Shown one piece after another: positions 9,127-18,216 of a DNA stretch of 64,000 nucleotides; the stretch's first letter is position 1; each line of letters starts with the position of its first letter. The position numbers were made by a program, and so were the translations under genes. This DNA is from SB11 sp943370295. GTDB taxonomy: Bacteria > Bacteroidota > Bacteroidia > UBA8524. The stretch is taken from positions 1-64,000 of the forward strand of contig CALRQL020000010.1 of NCBI GenBank assembly GCA_943370295.1. Direction: 5' to 3'. Below the pieces are notes generated by a model. That model saw only the letters and a list, made by a program, of their open reading frames with translations. It was not told the origin of the DNA and did no database searches.

Positions 9127-10035
9127 TTAACGGGTTAGCAAAATAGCAGTTACTGATTTATCAATATTTTCAGCCATTTCAGTAGTAGGCAAATCGTTGG
9201 CTTCACCATTAAACGGGTCTTCTATTTCCTCTGCAATTAACTCTAAACTGGCAAGAACATACAGAATTAGTACCGTGGCAGGTATGATGAAGTATGACAT
9301 GGTAAGCCCATACGTTAGCGGAAATAGCATAACGTAAAAGAAAACAAACTTTTTTAAGAACACCGAATATGAAAATGGGATGGGGGTGTTTTTTATTCTT
9401 TCGCAGGCTCCGCATACTTCAATTAGTTTATTCAGCTCATTTTTAAAAACATACATGTCTTCAGTCCGATACTCATTTTGACTTTTCAGTTCATGCAATA
9501 ATGCAGTCAGCTGACTATATACTTCCTGCGGTTGGTGATAGCTCGATGCTATTTTTTCAATGTTTTCTTTTAGCAACGTAAGAGCTTTAAACTTACTTTC
9601 TATCAATTCGTAAGAAATTCTTTCTGTCTTCAAGTGTGCTTGCAGCGTAAAGGCAAACAAGCTGATATAATTAGATACTGTTAATCGGTTTTGGTGGTTT
9701 TTACTCAATAACGCATTAAGCTGTGCGGCCAATGCTCTTGACGCATTTGTGAGTTCGCCCCACTGTTTCCGGCCTTCCCACCACCTGTCATAAGCACTAT
9801 TAGTTCTAAAAACCAACAATAACGAGAGTGTAAAGCCCAATATCGAGTAAATAACCGATATGTTTTTGGCAGTATCAATCGACTCTTTTGAGAAAAACGA
9901 GTGTAACTCAAAATAAGTAACGATAAAAGCATACGTGCTAACCCCGGCCATTAATGGCAGTAGTTGCCTGAAGGTTTCGGAACGGTGAATCCTGAAAATA
10001 AAAGTAAACCAGTTTTTTGGGTTGTATTTAATCAT
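9127..10035 (-). CDS. Bestrophin-like membrane channel protein
   Basis: The 302-residue protein matches the bacterial bestrophin/UPF0187 family, pentameric anion or cation channels of the inner membrane. The features seen are an N-terminal amphipathic WFTFIFRIHRSET segment, two early membrane helices, the conserved NSAYDRWWEGRKQWGEL block near residue 80, the TPIPFSYSVFLKKF block near 215, two further helices, and the EIEDPFNGEANDLPT motif near the C-terminus that in the family forms the acidic gate/calcium clasp. The gene stands alone on the minus strand. The ion preference cannot be told. Confidence 0.92.
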   Translation of the reverse strand: MIKYNPKNWFTFIFRIHRSETFRQLLPLMAGVSTYAFIVTYFELHSFFSKESIDTAKNISVIYSILGFTLSLLLVFRTNSAYDRWWEGRKQWGELTNASRALAAQLNALLSKNHQNRLTVSNYISLFAFTLQAHLKTERISYELIESKFKALTLLKENIEKIASSYHQPQEVYSQLTALLHELKSQNEYRTEDMYVFKNELNKLIEVCGACERIKNTPIPFSYSVFLKKFVFFYVMLFPLTYGLTMSYFIIPATVLILYVLASLELIAEEIEDPFNGEANDLPTTEMAENIDKSVTAILLTR

Positions 10036-10324
10036 GTGTTTGTGTTGAAACCGAGACGGTAAATATACTAAAACCCATTTTTCAACCCCAACTTTAAGTG
10101 TTTTGGTGGTAGCCCCGATGCATACGTATTGGATTTACGTACTTCAATTAACCCTAAAAGAAGTCTTTGTACTCCTTATTACATAAGCTTCAGTGTGCAG
10201 GATGTACAAGGTAAATCATTTAAAAAACTATTTACTAGTTGATGAGCCTTATAAGGTAAAAGAACAAACATCATATAGGACAACAAAATCCGAGAATGAA
10301 TAGGGCGTTGAGTAAAATTGAAAA

Positions 10325-11893
10325 TTAATATCCGGCATATACTCTCATTTCTGCATTACCGTGCTTAAACTCTTTTAAAAGTTTCAAGTCCTTTCTGTTT
10401 TCAATGGTTTTATAATAGTTCTGTCCACAAAAATTATCAGTAACCCAATAATTATACTGAATAGTAGAATCAACTTTAATAGTAAACCATATATCACGCC
10501 TTTTAAAGCCTGCCGATTTATTGTTTAAAGCAACAAAATGGGGGAATTCACAATAAATTGTATCTCCATTTGAACCCGAGGATTCAATATAGTCAACCAT
10601 TTCTTGTTGCACCATAAGTACATTTTTATAATACGGCGTGGTTTCGCCATTGCTTCGGGTTGTGGCGAGAAAATAAAAATTGAAGGCCAAAATCATCACG
10701 GAAAATCCAATCCCCATTTGTTTGCTGTAATTTACTTGTGCAATTAATCCATAAACCATAATCAAACAAAACGGCAAACAAATAATCAGGTATCTGTCTG
10801 TAAAAAAGTTAATTACACAAAATAATACATAGATTAAAATAAACAGGAATGAGACTAATATCAATTCGTCCTGAATGGTAAGATTATGCTTTACAGCAAA
10901 TAAATAAACCGAAAAAATAAGTACATTAGATAAAATAAAGGTTACGATGGTTAAAAGAGAGTCATGTGGCTCCTCACCAAATAGCATTTTGTATTGGAAG
11001 TAATACAGCACAGCTATTATTATTCTATACTTCAGGTTTACTTTCCTGTAAAACAAAAGAAACATAAGGGCAAATGTTAGATATATCCAATACTTGTAAT
11101 CAAACTCAAACAGCTGACGAGAAAGATTCTCAATCATGTATTCTACCGATTCATAGTTTGTTTTTATAAAACCAATATGTTCAGGATAAAACACATACCC
11201 GAATTTTATTTTTTGTAGAACAAAGAACGTAATGAGCGGTAATAGGGGATAGACAAAAGGCAATTGACTCTTAATAAAATCAGCCGAGAGTATTTTCTTG
11301 TGGTCTATAAAAATAGATTTCAAAATATTCCATATAGCTAAGGAAAACAAAAAGAGAATGCCTGTTTCTTTAGTAAGAAGGAGAAAAGAGGCAGAAATAA
11401 AAAAATGTATGGGTTTCTTCTTTAGGTAAAAGTAAAGTGTTGTGAGAGCAAATAAGGTAAGCATCATTTCAGGATAAACCATTGCGGATTGCCCTATAAA
11501 TAAAGGGAAAGAAGCTACACTTATTACTACTAAAACAGAATATAAATCAGATAAAAACTCTTTACTTATCTTGAATACGACAAACAAAGTACATAACGAA
11601 ATAAGGAGAGCAAATATGTGTGAGTTAGTAACAGTATTGCCGAATAAAAATAGAAACAATCCTGCTGTGAAATGGAACATCATAGGGTGCCCCCTGGATA
11701 AATCTTCCTGTATAGCACCCGGCAACATAGATGGTCCATTACTTGCCATTTGTTGAACAGCGGGGCCATACACCATCGCTTCGTCCCCAAAATAAGCCAG
11801 ACCAATAGAGTCTAACCTAAGAATAGCAAAACAAGATAAAACAAGAAATAAGATAATATATGCAGGAGGTACTTTGAGGAACGTTGTATTCAT
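10325..11893 (-). CDS. GT39-type membrane glycosyltransferase
   Basis: The 522-residue product has about 12 predicted membrane helices. An early periplasmic loop contains the acidic motif GDEAMVYGP, the catalytic Asp/Glu position of the PMT/ArnT (GT39/GT83, GT-C fold) family. Such enzymes transfer sugars from polyprenyl-phosphate donors to lipids or proteins on the periplasmic side. A C-terminal soluble part of about 100 residues follows the last helix. The gene is AT-rich and single. The sugar and acceptor are unknown. Confidence 0.8.
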   Translation of the reverse strand: MNTTFLKVPPAYIILFLVLSCFAILRLDSIGLAYFGDEAMVYGPAVQQMASNGPSMLPGAIQEDLSRGHPMMFHFTAGLFLFLFGNTVTNSHIFALLISLCTLFVVFKISKEFLSDLYSVLVVISVASFPLFIGQSAMVYPEMMLTLFALTTLYFYLKKKPIHFFISASFLLLTKETGILFLFSLAIWNILKSIFIDHKKILSADFIKSQLPFVYPLLPLITFFVLQKIKFGYVFYPEHIGFIKTNYESVEYMIENLSRQLFEFDYKYWIYLTFALMFLLFYRKVNLKYRIIIAVLYYFQYKMLFGEEPHDSLLTIVTFILSNVLIFSVYLFAVKHNLTIQDELILVSFLFILIYVLFCVINFFTDRYLIICLPFCLIMVYGLIAQVNYSKQMGIGFSVMILAFNFYFLATTRSNGETTPYYKNVLMVQQEMVDYIESSGSNGDTIYCEFPHFVALNNKSAGFKRRDIWFTIKVDSTIQYNYWVTDNFCGQNYYKTIENRKDLKLLKEFKHGNAEMRVYAGY

Positions 11894-11937
11894 TTAGTCA
11901 CAATTGCGAGCCCCAAAGTTATATATTTCTTATTCCT

Positions 11938-12140
11938 TTAAAATAGCTCCTTAAACTTTCCCATTTCCCTTTCTATCTCATCATAATACAAATTACTCAT
12001 ACTGCCGGCGTGGATATGGTTTAGTTGTTTCGGAGCTTTAAAGTATTTCTATGTAAGGTTTGAGAGTATTAAACAACATGTCGGAACGAACTTGGTCGAT
12101 GTCTCCACTGGTATTGATGTTTATACTAATCAAATGAACA
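11938..12140 (-). pseudogene. Frameshifted 3' remnant of an unidentified gene
   Basis: On the minus strand two adjacent open frames join across a one-base shift at about 12050. The first reads ...INTSGDIDQVRSDMLFNTL and the second reads FKAPKQLNHIHAG...YYDEIEREMGKFKELF, then stop. The amino-acid composition and the lack of a start suggest the decayed C-terminus of a real protein. The family was not identified. The rest of 12140-12584 contains no gene I can support. Confidence 0.45.
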
Positions 12141-12305
12141 TGTCATTGACAACACCGTGTACTAATTTTTTAGATGAAACGTGTTAAGAAACTGACAAAT
12201 TTTAAGGGCAAGCAGTAAAAAAGTGTCGAAAAGTTTACAAAAAATCTATCAAACCCCTTGTCAAATAAGCCTTGTAGAATGTTAGTACAGGGCGGCTGAT
12301 TTTAT

Positions 12306-12335
12306 TTCAAAATATGGTTTAAGTTTTTACCTTTG
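12306..12335 (+). promoter_or_regulatory. Candidate promoter of the nuo operon
   Basis: TACCTTTG at 12328-12335 matches the Bacteroidota -7 consensus TAnnTTTG exactly. The -33 position lacks a good TTG. It would give a leader of about 245 nt before nuoA. No other good -7 match was found closer to the start codon. Confidence 0.45.
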
Positions 12336-12584
12336 CGCGCCGCTACTGAAAGCAGGTAATAACTGTACACACAAAATCATTTTTTTAGATAAAAATGGAT
12401 TGCTTCGGTCAGTAAATAAGGTGGTTAGGTAGTTTAAGGCAAAGGCATAAGGTTCTGTACAAAAACAAGTTTTGATGAATCATTCATAGAATGATGTTTA
12501 AACAAACATCACTCTACATTTATTCTTTTGTTAAAACAGTCCTTTTGCAAACAAAATAGGTTTTAACCGGTTTTTGACAATTAT

Positions 12585-12956
12585 ATGCAGATAGACGATA
12601 GCTTAATGCAATACCTGCCCATTGTTCTAATGTTCATTGTAGCGTTAGGTTTTGTGGCAACTACCATGCTTGTAACACACGTTTTGGGGCCAAAGCATCG
12701 CTCAAAAAACAAGCTCGATGCGTTTGAATGCGGTATCGAATCGCAAGGAAACGCCCGTATTCCATTGTCAATTAAATACTTCCTTGTGGCCATACTTTTT
12801 GTGTTGTTTGATGTGGAAGTAATCTTCATGTACCCTTGGGCAGTAAACTTTAAAGACTTAGGGACGACAGGTTTTATAGAAATGTTTTTATTCATCGGGT
12901 TTTTACTTACCGGCTTTTTTTACATCATAAAAAAAGGCGCGTTAAAGTGGGACTAA
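12585..12956 (+). CDS. nuoA: NADH-quinone oxidoreductase subunit A
   Basis: This is a small membrane subunit at the junction of the peripheral and membrane arms of complex I. It has 123 residues with three membrane helices. The conserved block KLDAFECGIESQGNAR sits on the loop with the redox-sensitive Cys, followed by KYFLVAILFVLFDVEVIFMYPWA, typical of NuoA. It is the first gene of the nuoA-N operon, with nuoB 21 bp downstream. Confidence 0.97.
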   Translation: MQIDDSLMQYLPIVLMFIVALGFVATTMLVTHVLGPKHRSKNKLDAFECGIESQGNARIPLSIKYFLVAILFVLFDVEVIFMYPWAVNFKDLGTTGFIEMFLFIGFLLTGFFYIIKKGALKWD

Positions 12957-12977
12957 TAAGTTTATCAGGGAGTAGTA

Positions 12978-13523
12978 ATGTCGGATATTGTTAAAATGAC
13001 GAATGCACCTGCCGGAGTAGAAGGTGCAGGTTTTTTCGCCACAAATCTTGAAAAGGTAGTAGGCATGGCCCGCAAAAACTCTTTATGGCCTTTACCTTTC
13101 GCTACATCGTGTTGTGGGATAGAGTTTATGGCTACCATGGGAGCGCATTACGATTTGGCTCGCTTTGGTTCAGAAAGGTTGAGTTTCTCACCCCGTCAAG
13201 CTGATTTATTGATGGTGATGGGTACCATAGCAAAAAAAATGGGACCGGTATTACGTCAGGTATATGAGCAAATGGCTGAACCTAAATGGGTACTAAGCGT
13301 AGGGGCTTGCGCTTGCACAGGTGGTATTTTTGATACTTACAGCGTGTTGCAAGGCATCGACCGTATTATCCCTGTGGATGTTTACGTGCCTGGTTGCCCG
13401 CCCCGCCCCGAGCAAATAATAGAAGGCATTTTAAAAATACAACAACTGGCCGAAAGCGAGCAGTTTGGACAAAGGAGTTCATCAAGGTACGAAACTCTGT
13501 TGGATAACTACGGTATTGAGTGA
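12978..13523 (+). CDS. nuoB: NADH-quinone oxidoreductase subunit B
   Basis: This subunit carries the terminal iron-sulfur cluster N2, which hands electrons to quinone. The 181 residues contain the cluster ligands in ATSCCGIEF, GACACTGGIF and PGCPPRPE. The tandem Cys pair that is characteristic of N2 is present. The length is normal. It overlaps the region of the nuoC start by four bases if the GTG at 13520 is used. Confidence 0.98.
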   Translation: MSDIVKMTNAPAGVEGAGFFATNLEKVVGMARKNSLWPLPFATSCCGIEFMATMGAHYDLARFGSERLSFSPRQADLLMVMGTIAKKMGPVLRQVYEQMAEPKWVLSVGACACTGGIFDTYSVLQGIDRIIPVDVYVPGCPPRPEQIIEGILKIQQLAESEQFGQRSSSRYETLLDNYGIE

Positions 13524-13528
13524 TTTTG

Positions 13529-14020
13529 ATGAAAACAAGCGACATTACTAAAAAGGTTTACGAAAAGTTCGGGTCATACATTCTTGAAGCAGAAAACGAC
13601 GGTGAGTTTCTCACCTACAACGTTGTGCCCGACAAAGTAATTGAGATGATAGAGTATTTATATAACGAACCCGAATTGGGGTATCGTTATCTTACTACGC
13701 TATTTGCCGTTCATTACCCTGAAATATCGCAGATAGGAATATACTACCTGCTACACAATCTTGAAAAAAACTCACGAGTACGACTTAAAGTATTTGTATG
13801 CGATGCCAACCCCGAAATAGGAACCCTTACCGGAATATTCTCTGCCGCTAACTGGATGGAGCGTGAGACGTATGACTTTTTTGGGGTGAAGTTTACAGGG
13901 CATCCCAACCTAAAGAGGATTTTGAATGTGGAGGATATGATTATCCACCCGCTGCGAAAAGAATACCCGTTGGAAGACCAAATGAGGGAAGATAAAAAAG
14001 ACGAAATGTTTGGAAGATAA
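13529..14020 (+). CDS. nuoC: NADH-quinone oxidoreductase subunit C
   Basis: This peripheral-arm subunit of 163 residues has the 30-kDa-subunit signature ERETYDFFGVKFTGHPNLKRI near residue 112 and ends with HPLRKEYPLEDQ. The start chosen is the ATG at 13529. A GTG at 13520, overlapping the nuoB stop, would add three residues and is possible. It is separate from nuoD, unlike the nuoCD fusion of enterobacteria. Confidence 0.96.
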   Translation: MKTSDITKKVYEKFGSYILEAENDGEFLTYNVVPDKVIEMIEYLYNEPELGYRYLTTLFAVHYPEISQIGIYYLLHNLEKNSRVRLKVFVCDANPEIGTLTGIFSAANWMERETYDFFGVKFTGHPNLKRILNVEDMIIHPLRKEYPLEDQMREDKKDEMFGR

Positions 14021-15228
14021 TGGAGTACGCACCTGATACACATATTGTAGCCCCCGAAGAAAAGGAGTACACCACCCTTAACTTAGGACCCACACACCCC
14101 GCCACGCATGGTATATTCCAAAATGTACTTACCATGGACGGTGAGATTATTGTAGATGCTGAACCAACCATTGGGTACATCCACCGCGCATTTGAAAAAC
14201 TGGCCGAACGCAGGCCGTTTTACCAAATTACACCCATAACCGACCGCATGAACTACTGTTCATCACCCATTAATAACATGGGTTGGCACATGACGGTAGA
14301 AAAGCTGATAAAAGCTGAGATACCCAAAAGAGTAGATTACATGCGGGTGATAATTATGGAGCTTGCCCGTCTTGCCGATCATATTGTGTGCAACAGCGTA
14401 ATAGGTGTGGATACAGGAGCCCTTACCGGCTTTGTGTACATGTTTCAGGAGCGGGAGAAAATTTACGAGATATACGAAGAGATTTGCGGCGCACGCCTTA
14501 CTACCAATATTGGCCGTATAGGTGGGTTTGAACGCGATTTTCCACAAAAAGCGTGGGATAAAATAAACAAGTTTGTAGAGGAGTTTCCAAAAGTACTGAA
14601 AGAGTTTAGCACCTTGTTAGAACGTAACCGTATATTCATGGACCGTACCATAGGGTGCGGCCCAATATCGGCTGAAAGGGCTTTAAACTATGGTTTTTCA
14701 GGCCCCAATCTAAGAGCTGCAGGAGTAGATTACGATGTACGAGTGATGAACCCCTACTCATCTTACCAAGATTTTGATTTCATTATTCCTGTGGGCACAC
14801 AAGGAGATACATACGACCGTTTTATGGTGCGCCAGCAAGAAATGTGGGAGAGTGTGAGCATCATTAAACAAGCATTGGCAAAAATGCCGAAGGACGACAA
14901 GTTTCATGCTGATATTCCTGATTTTTATCTGCCTCCCAAAGAGATGGTGTATAACAACATGGAAGCGCTAATCTATCACTTTAAAATAGTGATGGGAGAA
15001 ACCGACGTGCCTAAAGGTGAAGTTTACCACAGTGTAGAAGGCGGCAACGGCGAACTTGGTTTTTACTTGGTGAGCGATGGTGGCCGCACTCCATACAGGC
15101 TGCACTTACGCAGGCCATGTTTTATCTATTATCAGGCATATCCTGAAATGATAAAAGGCTCAATGCTGAGTGATGCCATTTTAACCATGAGCAGCATGAA
15201 TGTGATTGCGGGCGAACTGGATGCATAA
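14020..15228 (+). CDS. nuoD: NADH-quinone oxidoreductase subunit D
   Basis: This 49-kDa-type subunit forms the quinone-binding cavity with NuoB. The 402 residues include the N-terminal NLGPTHPATHG motif (the His in this region contacts quinone in known structures), GYIHRAFEKLAE, TDRMNYC and the C-terminal DAILTMSSMNVIAGELDA end. Start and upstream stop overlap by one base (TAATG), so translation is probably coupled to nuoC. Confidence 0.98.
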   Translation: MEYAPDTHIVAPEEKEYTTLNLGPTHPATHGIFQNVLTMDGEIIVDAEPTIGYIHRAFEKLAERRPFYQITPITDRMNYCSSPINNMGWHMTVEKLIKAEIPKRVDYMRVIIMELARLADHIVCNSVIGVDTGALTGFVYMFQEREKIYEIYEEICGARLTTNIGRIGGFERDFPQKAWDKINKFVEEFPKVLKEFSTLLERNRIFMDRTIGCGPISAERALNYGFSGPNLRAAGVDYDVRVMNPYSSYQDFDFIIPVGTQGDTYDRFMVRQQEMWESVSIIKQALAKMPKDDKFHADIPDFYLPPKEMVYNNMEALIYHFKIVMGETDVPKGEVYHSVEGGNGELGFYLVSDGGRTPYRLHLRRPCFIYYQAYPEMIKGSMLSDAILTMSSMNVIAGELDA

Positions 15229-15265
15229 AAGAAAACAAACATTAACAAGCTGATACAGCGAGTAT

Positions 15266-15775
15266 ATGGAAACTGTTCAAGAGAACGTGCAATTTTCTGA
15301 GGAAACCTTAAAGGTAATCGGAAAAATTATTAAGAGATACCCTGAGGGCAAACAAAAATCTGCCTTGTTGCCGGTATTGCATTTAGCACAGGCCGAATTT
15401 GGCGGCTGGCTGAGTGTTCCTGTAATGGAATACGTAGCCCGTATGCTACATATAAAACCTGTAGAGGTATTTGAAGTGGCTTCTTTCTACACCATGTTCA
15501 ATTTAGAACCGGTTGGAAAGTGTGTACTTGAAGTATGCCGCACAGGCCCTTGTTGGTTAATGGGCGCTGAAGATATAATTGCACACATAGAAAACAGGTT
15601 GAACATTAAGGCTGGTGAAACAACAGCCGACGGTATGTTTACACTGAAAACGGTGGAGTGTATGGCATCGTGCGGTACAGCACCCATGCTGCAAATGGGC
15701 GACCATTATTACGAAAACCTTGATAACAACAAGGTGGATGAATTACTTGAAAAGTTTAAAAATTCTCATAAATAA
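15266..15775 (+). CDS. nuoE: NADH-quinone oxidoreductase subunit E
   Basis: This is a thioredoxin-fold [2Fe-2S] subunit (cluster N1a) of the NADH-oxidising module. It has 169 residues. Cluster ligands appear as CRTGPC (C-x4-C) and CMASC (C-x3-C) in the second half, and VFEVASFYTMFN precedes them as in the family. It lies between nuoD and nuoF with 6 bp to nuoF. Confidence 0.97.
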   Translation: METVQENVQFSEETLKVIGKIIKRYPEGKQKSALLPVLHLAQAEFGGWLSVPVMEYVARMLHIKPVEVFEVASFYTMFNLEPVGKCVLEVCRTGPCWLMGAEDIIAHIENRLNIKAGETTADGMFTLKTVECMASCGTAPMLQMGDHYYENLDNNKVDELLEKFKNSHK

Positions 15776-15780
15776 GTACC

Positions 15781-17160
15781 ATGGGAAGAAAACTGCTTTT
15801 AGATAAATTAGACATACCCGGTATAAACACCTTTACGGTATACAGGCAAAACGGCGGCTACAACTCGGTTGAAAAAGCACTAAAAACAATGACCCCTGAT
15901 GAGGTGATTGAAGAAGTGAAAAAATCGGGCTTGCGTGGTCGTGGTGGTGCAGGTTTCCCAATGGGCATGAAGTGGAGCTTTTTGGACAGAAAAACCGATA
16001 AGCCCCGCTACCTGATTGTAAATGCCGATGAAAGCGAACCCGGTACATTTAAAGACCGTTTATTGCTGGATAAACTACCTCACATGCTGATTGAGGGCAT
16101 GATTGCAGCCAGTTACGCCTTGGGAGCAAACACCAGCTACATATATATGCGCGGAGAATTCCGCTGGATATTCCCCAAACTTGAGGCAGCCATTGATGAA
16201 GCGTATGCCGCAGGGTTTTTAGGAAAGAACATTTTAGGCACTGATTACTCATTAGACATATATGTACAACCCGGTGGTGGTGCATATATCTGTGGTGAAG
16301 AAACAGCTCTTATAGAATCACTCGAAGGTAAACGCGGTAACCCGCGCATCAAACCTCCGTTTCCTGCTGTATCTGGATTGTGGGGATGCCCAACTGTGGT
16401 AAACAACGTAGAATCGATAGCTACTGTACCCGCCATATTAAATATGACCGGTGATGAGTACGCAAAAATCGGTATCGGGCGCAGCACAGGTACCAAGCTT
16501 ATTTCGGCTTGCGGGCACGTAAAGAAACCCGGTGTATATGAAATAGAAATGGGCTTACCCGTTGAGGAGTTTATTTACTCTGACGAGTATTGTGGAGGCA
16601 TTCGCAACAACCGCAAACTAAAAGCGGTAGTAGCAGGAGGTTCTTCTGTTCCCATTCTTCCTGCCGATTTAATACTTAAAACAGCCAACGGCGAGCCCCG
16701 TTTAATGACTTACGAATCATTGTCAGACGGTGGATTTGTATCAGGAACGATGCTTGGATCGGGCGGTTTTATAGTAATGGACGAAACTACTTGTATCGTT
16801 CGCAACTTGTGGAATTTTACTCGCTTTTACCACCATGAATCTTGCGGACAGTGCAGCCCGTGCCGCGAAGGAACCTCGTGGATGGAAAAGGTATTACACA
16901 AGATAGAATCTGGTCATGGTAAAATGAGTGACATTGACCTATTGGTAAATGTTGCTAAAAATATAGAAGGTAATACCATTTGTCCGTTGGGTGATGCCGC
17001 TGCATGGCCTGTAGCAAGTGCCATCCGTCACTTTAGAGAAGAGTTTGAGTACCATGTACTAAACCCTGATAAAGTGAAAAACCCTAAACACTTTGGACTT
17101 GAGCCGTTCACGCCCAGTTTAAAACCTGTTGAACCTCAAACATTAGAAACAGTTAACTAA
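15781..17160 (+). CDS. nuoF: NADH-quinone oxidoreductase subunit F
   Basis: This is the NADH- and FMN-binding 51-kDa subunit. The 459 residues show the FMN/NADH-binding GRGGAGFPMGMKW block, the GGGAYICGEETALIESLEG block, and the [4Fe-4S] N3 ligands CGQCSPCREG plus the distal Cys in NTICPLGDAAAWP. It oxidises NADH and passes electrons to the NuoG chain. Confidence 0.98.
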   Translation: MGRKLLLDKLDIPGINTFTVYRQNGGYNSVEKALKTMTPDEVIEEVKKSGLRGRGGAGFPMGMKWSFLDRKTDKPRYLIVNADESEPGTFKDRLLLDKLPHMLIEGMIAASYALGANTSYIYMRGEFRWIFPKLEAAIDEAYAAGFLGKNILGTDYSLDIYVQPGGGAYICGEETALIESLEGKRGNPRIKPPFPAVSGLWGCPTVVNNVESIATVPAILNMTGDEYAKIGIGRSTGTKLISACGHVKKPGVYEIEMGLPVEEFIYSDEYCGGIRNNRKLKAVVAGGSSVPILPADLILKTANGEPRLMTYESLSDGGFVSGTMLGSGGFIVMDETTCIVRNLWNFTRFYHHESCGQCSPCREGTSWMEKVLHKIESGHGKMSDIDLLVNVAKNIEGNTICPLGDAAAWPVASAIRHFREEFEYHVLNPDKVKNPKHFGLEPFTPSLKPVEPQTLETVN

Positions 17161-17187
17161 ACCGTTTTACCGGTTTAAAGAGATGTT

Positions 17188-18198
17188 ATGGCAAAAATAA
17201 CCATAGACGGTATAGAAACAGAAGTGCCCAACGGCACTACCATATTAAACGCCGCACGGCAAATAGGCGGGGAGATTGTGCCTCCCGCTATGTGCTACTA
17301 CTCATCATTAAAAGGTAGTGGCGGTAAGTGCAGGGTGTGTTTGGTAAAGGTGGAGCAAGGCAGCACAGCCGACCCCCGCCCCATGCCCAAATTGGTAGCT
17401 TCCTGCTCAACACAGGTGCAAGACGGTATGGTGGTATCAAACATCACCAACAAAGAGGTATTGGATGCCCGCTCTGCAGTGGTTGAGTTTTTATTGATAA
17501 ACCACCCCTTGGATTGCCCCGTTTGCGACCAAGCAGGCGAGTGTGATTTGCAAAACCTTGCATACGAACACGGTGCTGCCGTTACACGTTACGAAGAAGA
17601 ACGCCGCACATTTGACAAGATTGACATCGGCGATAAGATTAAGCTGCACATGACACGTTGCATACTTTGCTACCGCTGTACGTATGTGGGCGACCAATTA
17701 ACGGGCGAACGTGTGCACGGGGTGATGAACCGCGGCGATAGAGCTGAAATTAGCACTTACGTTAAAAATAACATTGAGAACGATTTTTCGGGCAACATGA
17801 TAGATGTTTGTCCTGTAGGCGCACTTACCGATAATACGTTTAGGTTTAAAAGCAGGGTATGGTTTACCAAACCGTTGGATGCACACAGGGATTGCCCCAA
17901 GTGCAGTGGTAAGGTGGTACTTTGGACTAAAGACCAAGAGGTATTGCGCGTATCAGCCCGCAAGGATAAATACGGTGAGGTACATGAGTTTATTTGCAAC
18001 GAGTGTCGTTTTGAGCATAAAAATATCCAAGACTGGGTAGTTGAAGGCCCTCGTCATATCGACCGTGGTAGCGTTATCTCACAAAACCATTATGAATTGT
18101 CTGACCTTGAAAAACTGCAAGCCGATGTTGAACGTCAGGTGAAGTTTCAGGGCGGAAAGGATTTACACAGACTTGACGAGATTAAAAAATTAGACTAA
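17188..18198 (+). CDS. nuoG: NADH-quinone oxidoreductase subunit G, short form
   Basis: This is the iron-sulfur subunit of the NADH module. At 336 residues it has the N-terminal [2Fe-2S] ferredoxin domain (MCYYSS..GKCRVC..CSTQ), the His/Cys [4Fe-4S] motif (HPLDCPVCDQAGECDLQN) and a CILCYRC...CPVGALT site. A CPKC...CNEC pair follows. The large molybdopterin-oxidoreductase-like domain of the 700-900-residue NuoG is absent. The gene is not broken, since it ends cleanly 18 bp before nuoH. Short NuoG is known in Bacteroidota. Confidence 0.93.
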   Translation: MAKITIDGIETEVPNGTTILNAARQIGGEIVPPAMCYYSSLKGSGGKCRVCLVKVEQGSTADPRPMPKLVASCSTQVQDGMVVSNITNKEVLDARSAVVEFLLINHPLDCPVCDQAGECDLQNLAYEHGAAVTRYEEERRTFDKIDIGDKIKLHMTRCILCYRCTYVGDQLTGERVHGVMNRGDRAEISTYVKNNIENDFSGNMIDVCPVGALTDNTFRFKSRVWFTKPLDAHRDCPKCSGKVVLWTKDQEVLRVSARKDKYGEVHEFICNECRFEHKNIQDWVVEGPRHIDRGSVISQNHYELSDLEKLQADVERQVKFQGGKDLHRLDEIKKLD

Positions 18199-18216
18199 GG
18201 ATAGAGAAACTGCATA

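Noticed and set aside
12174..12218. 14-codon plus-strand peptide MKRVKKLTNFKGKQ
   Set aside because: It could be a short leader peptide, but one such ORF is expected by chance and nothing nearby supports it.
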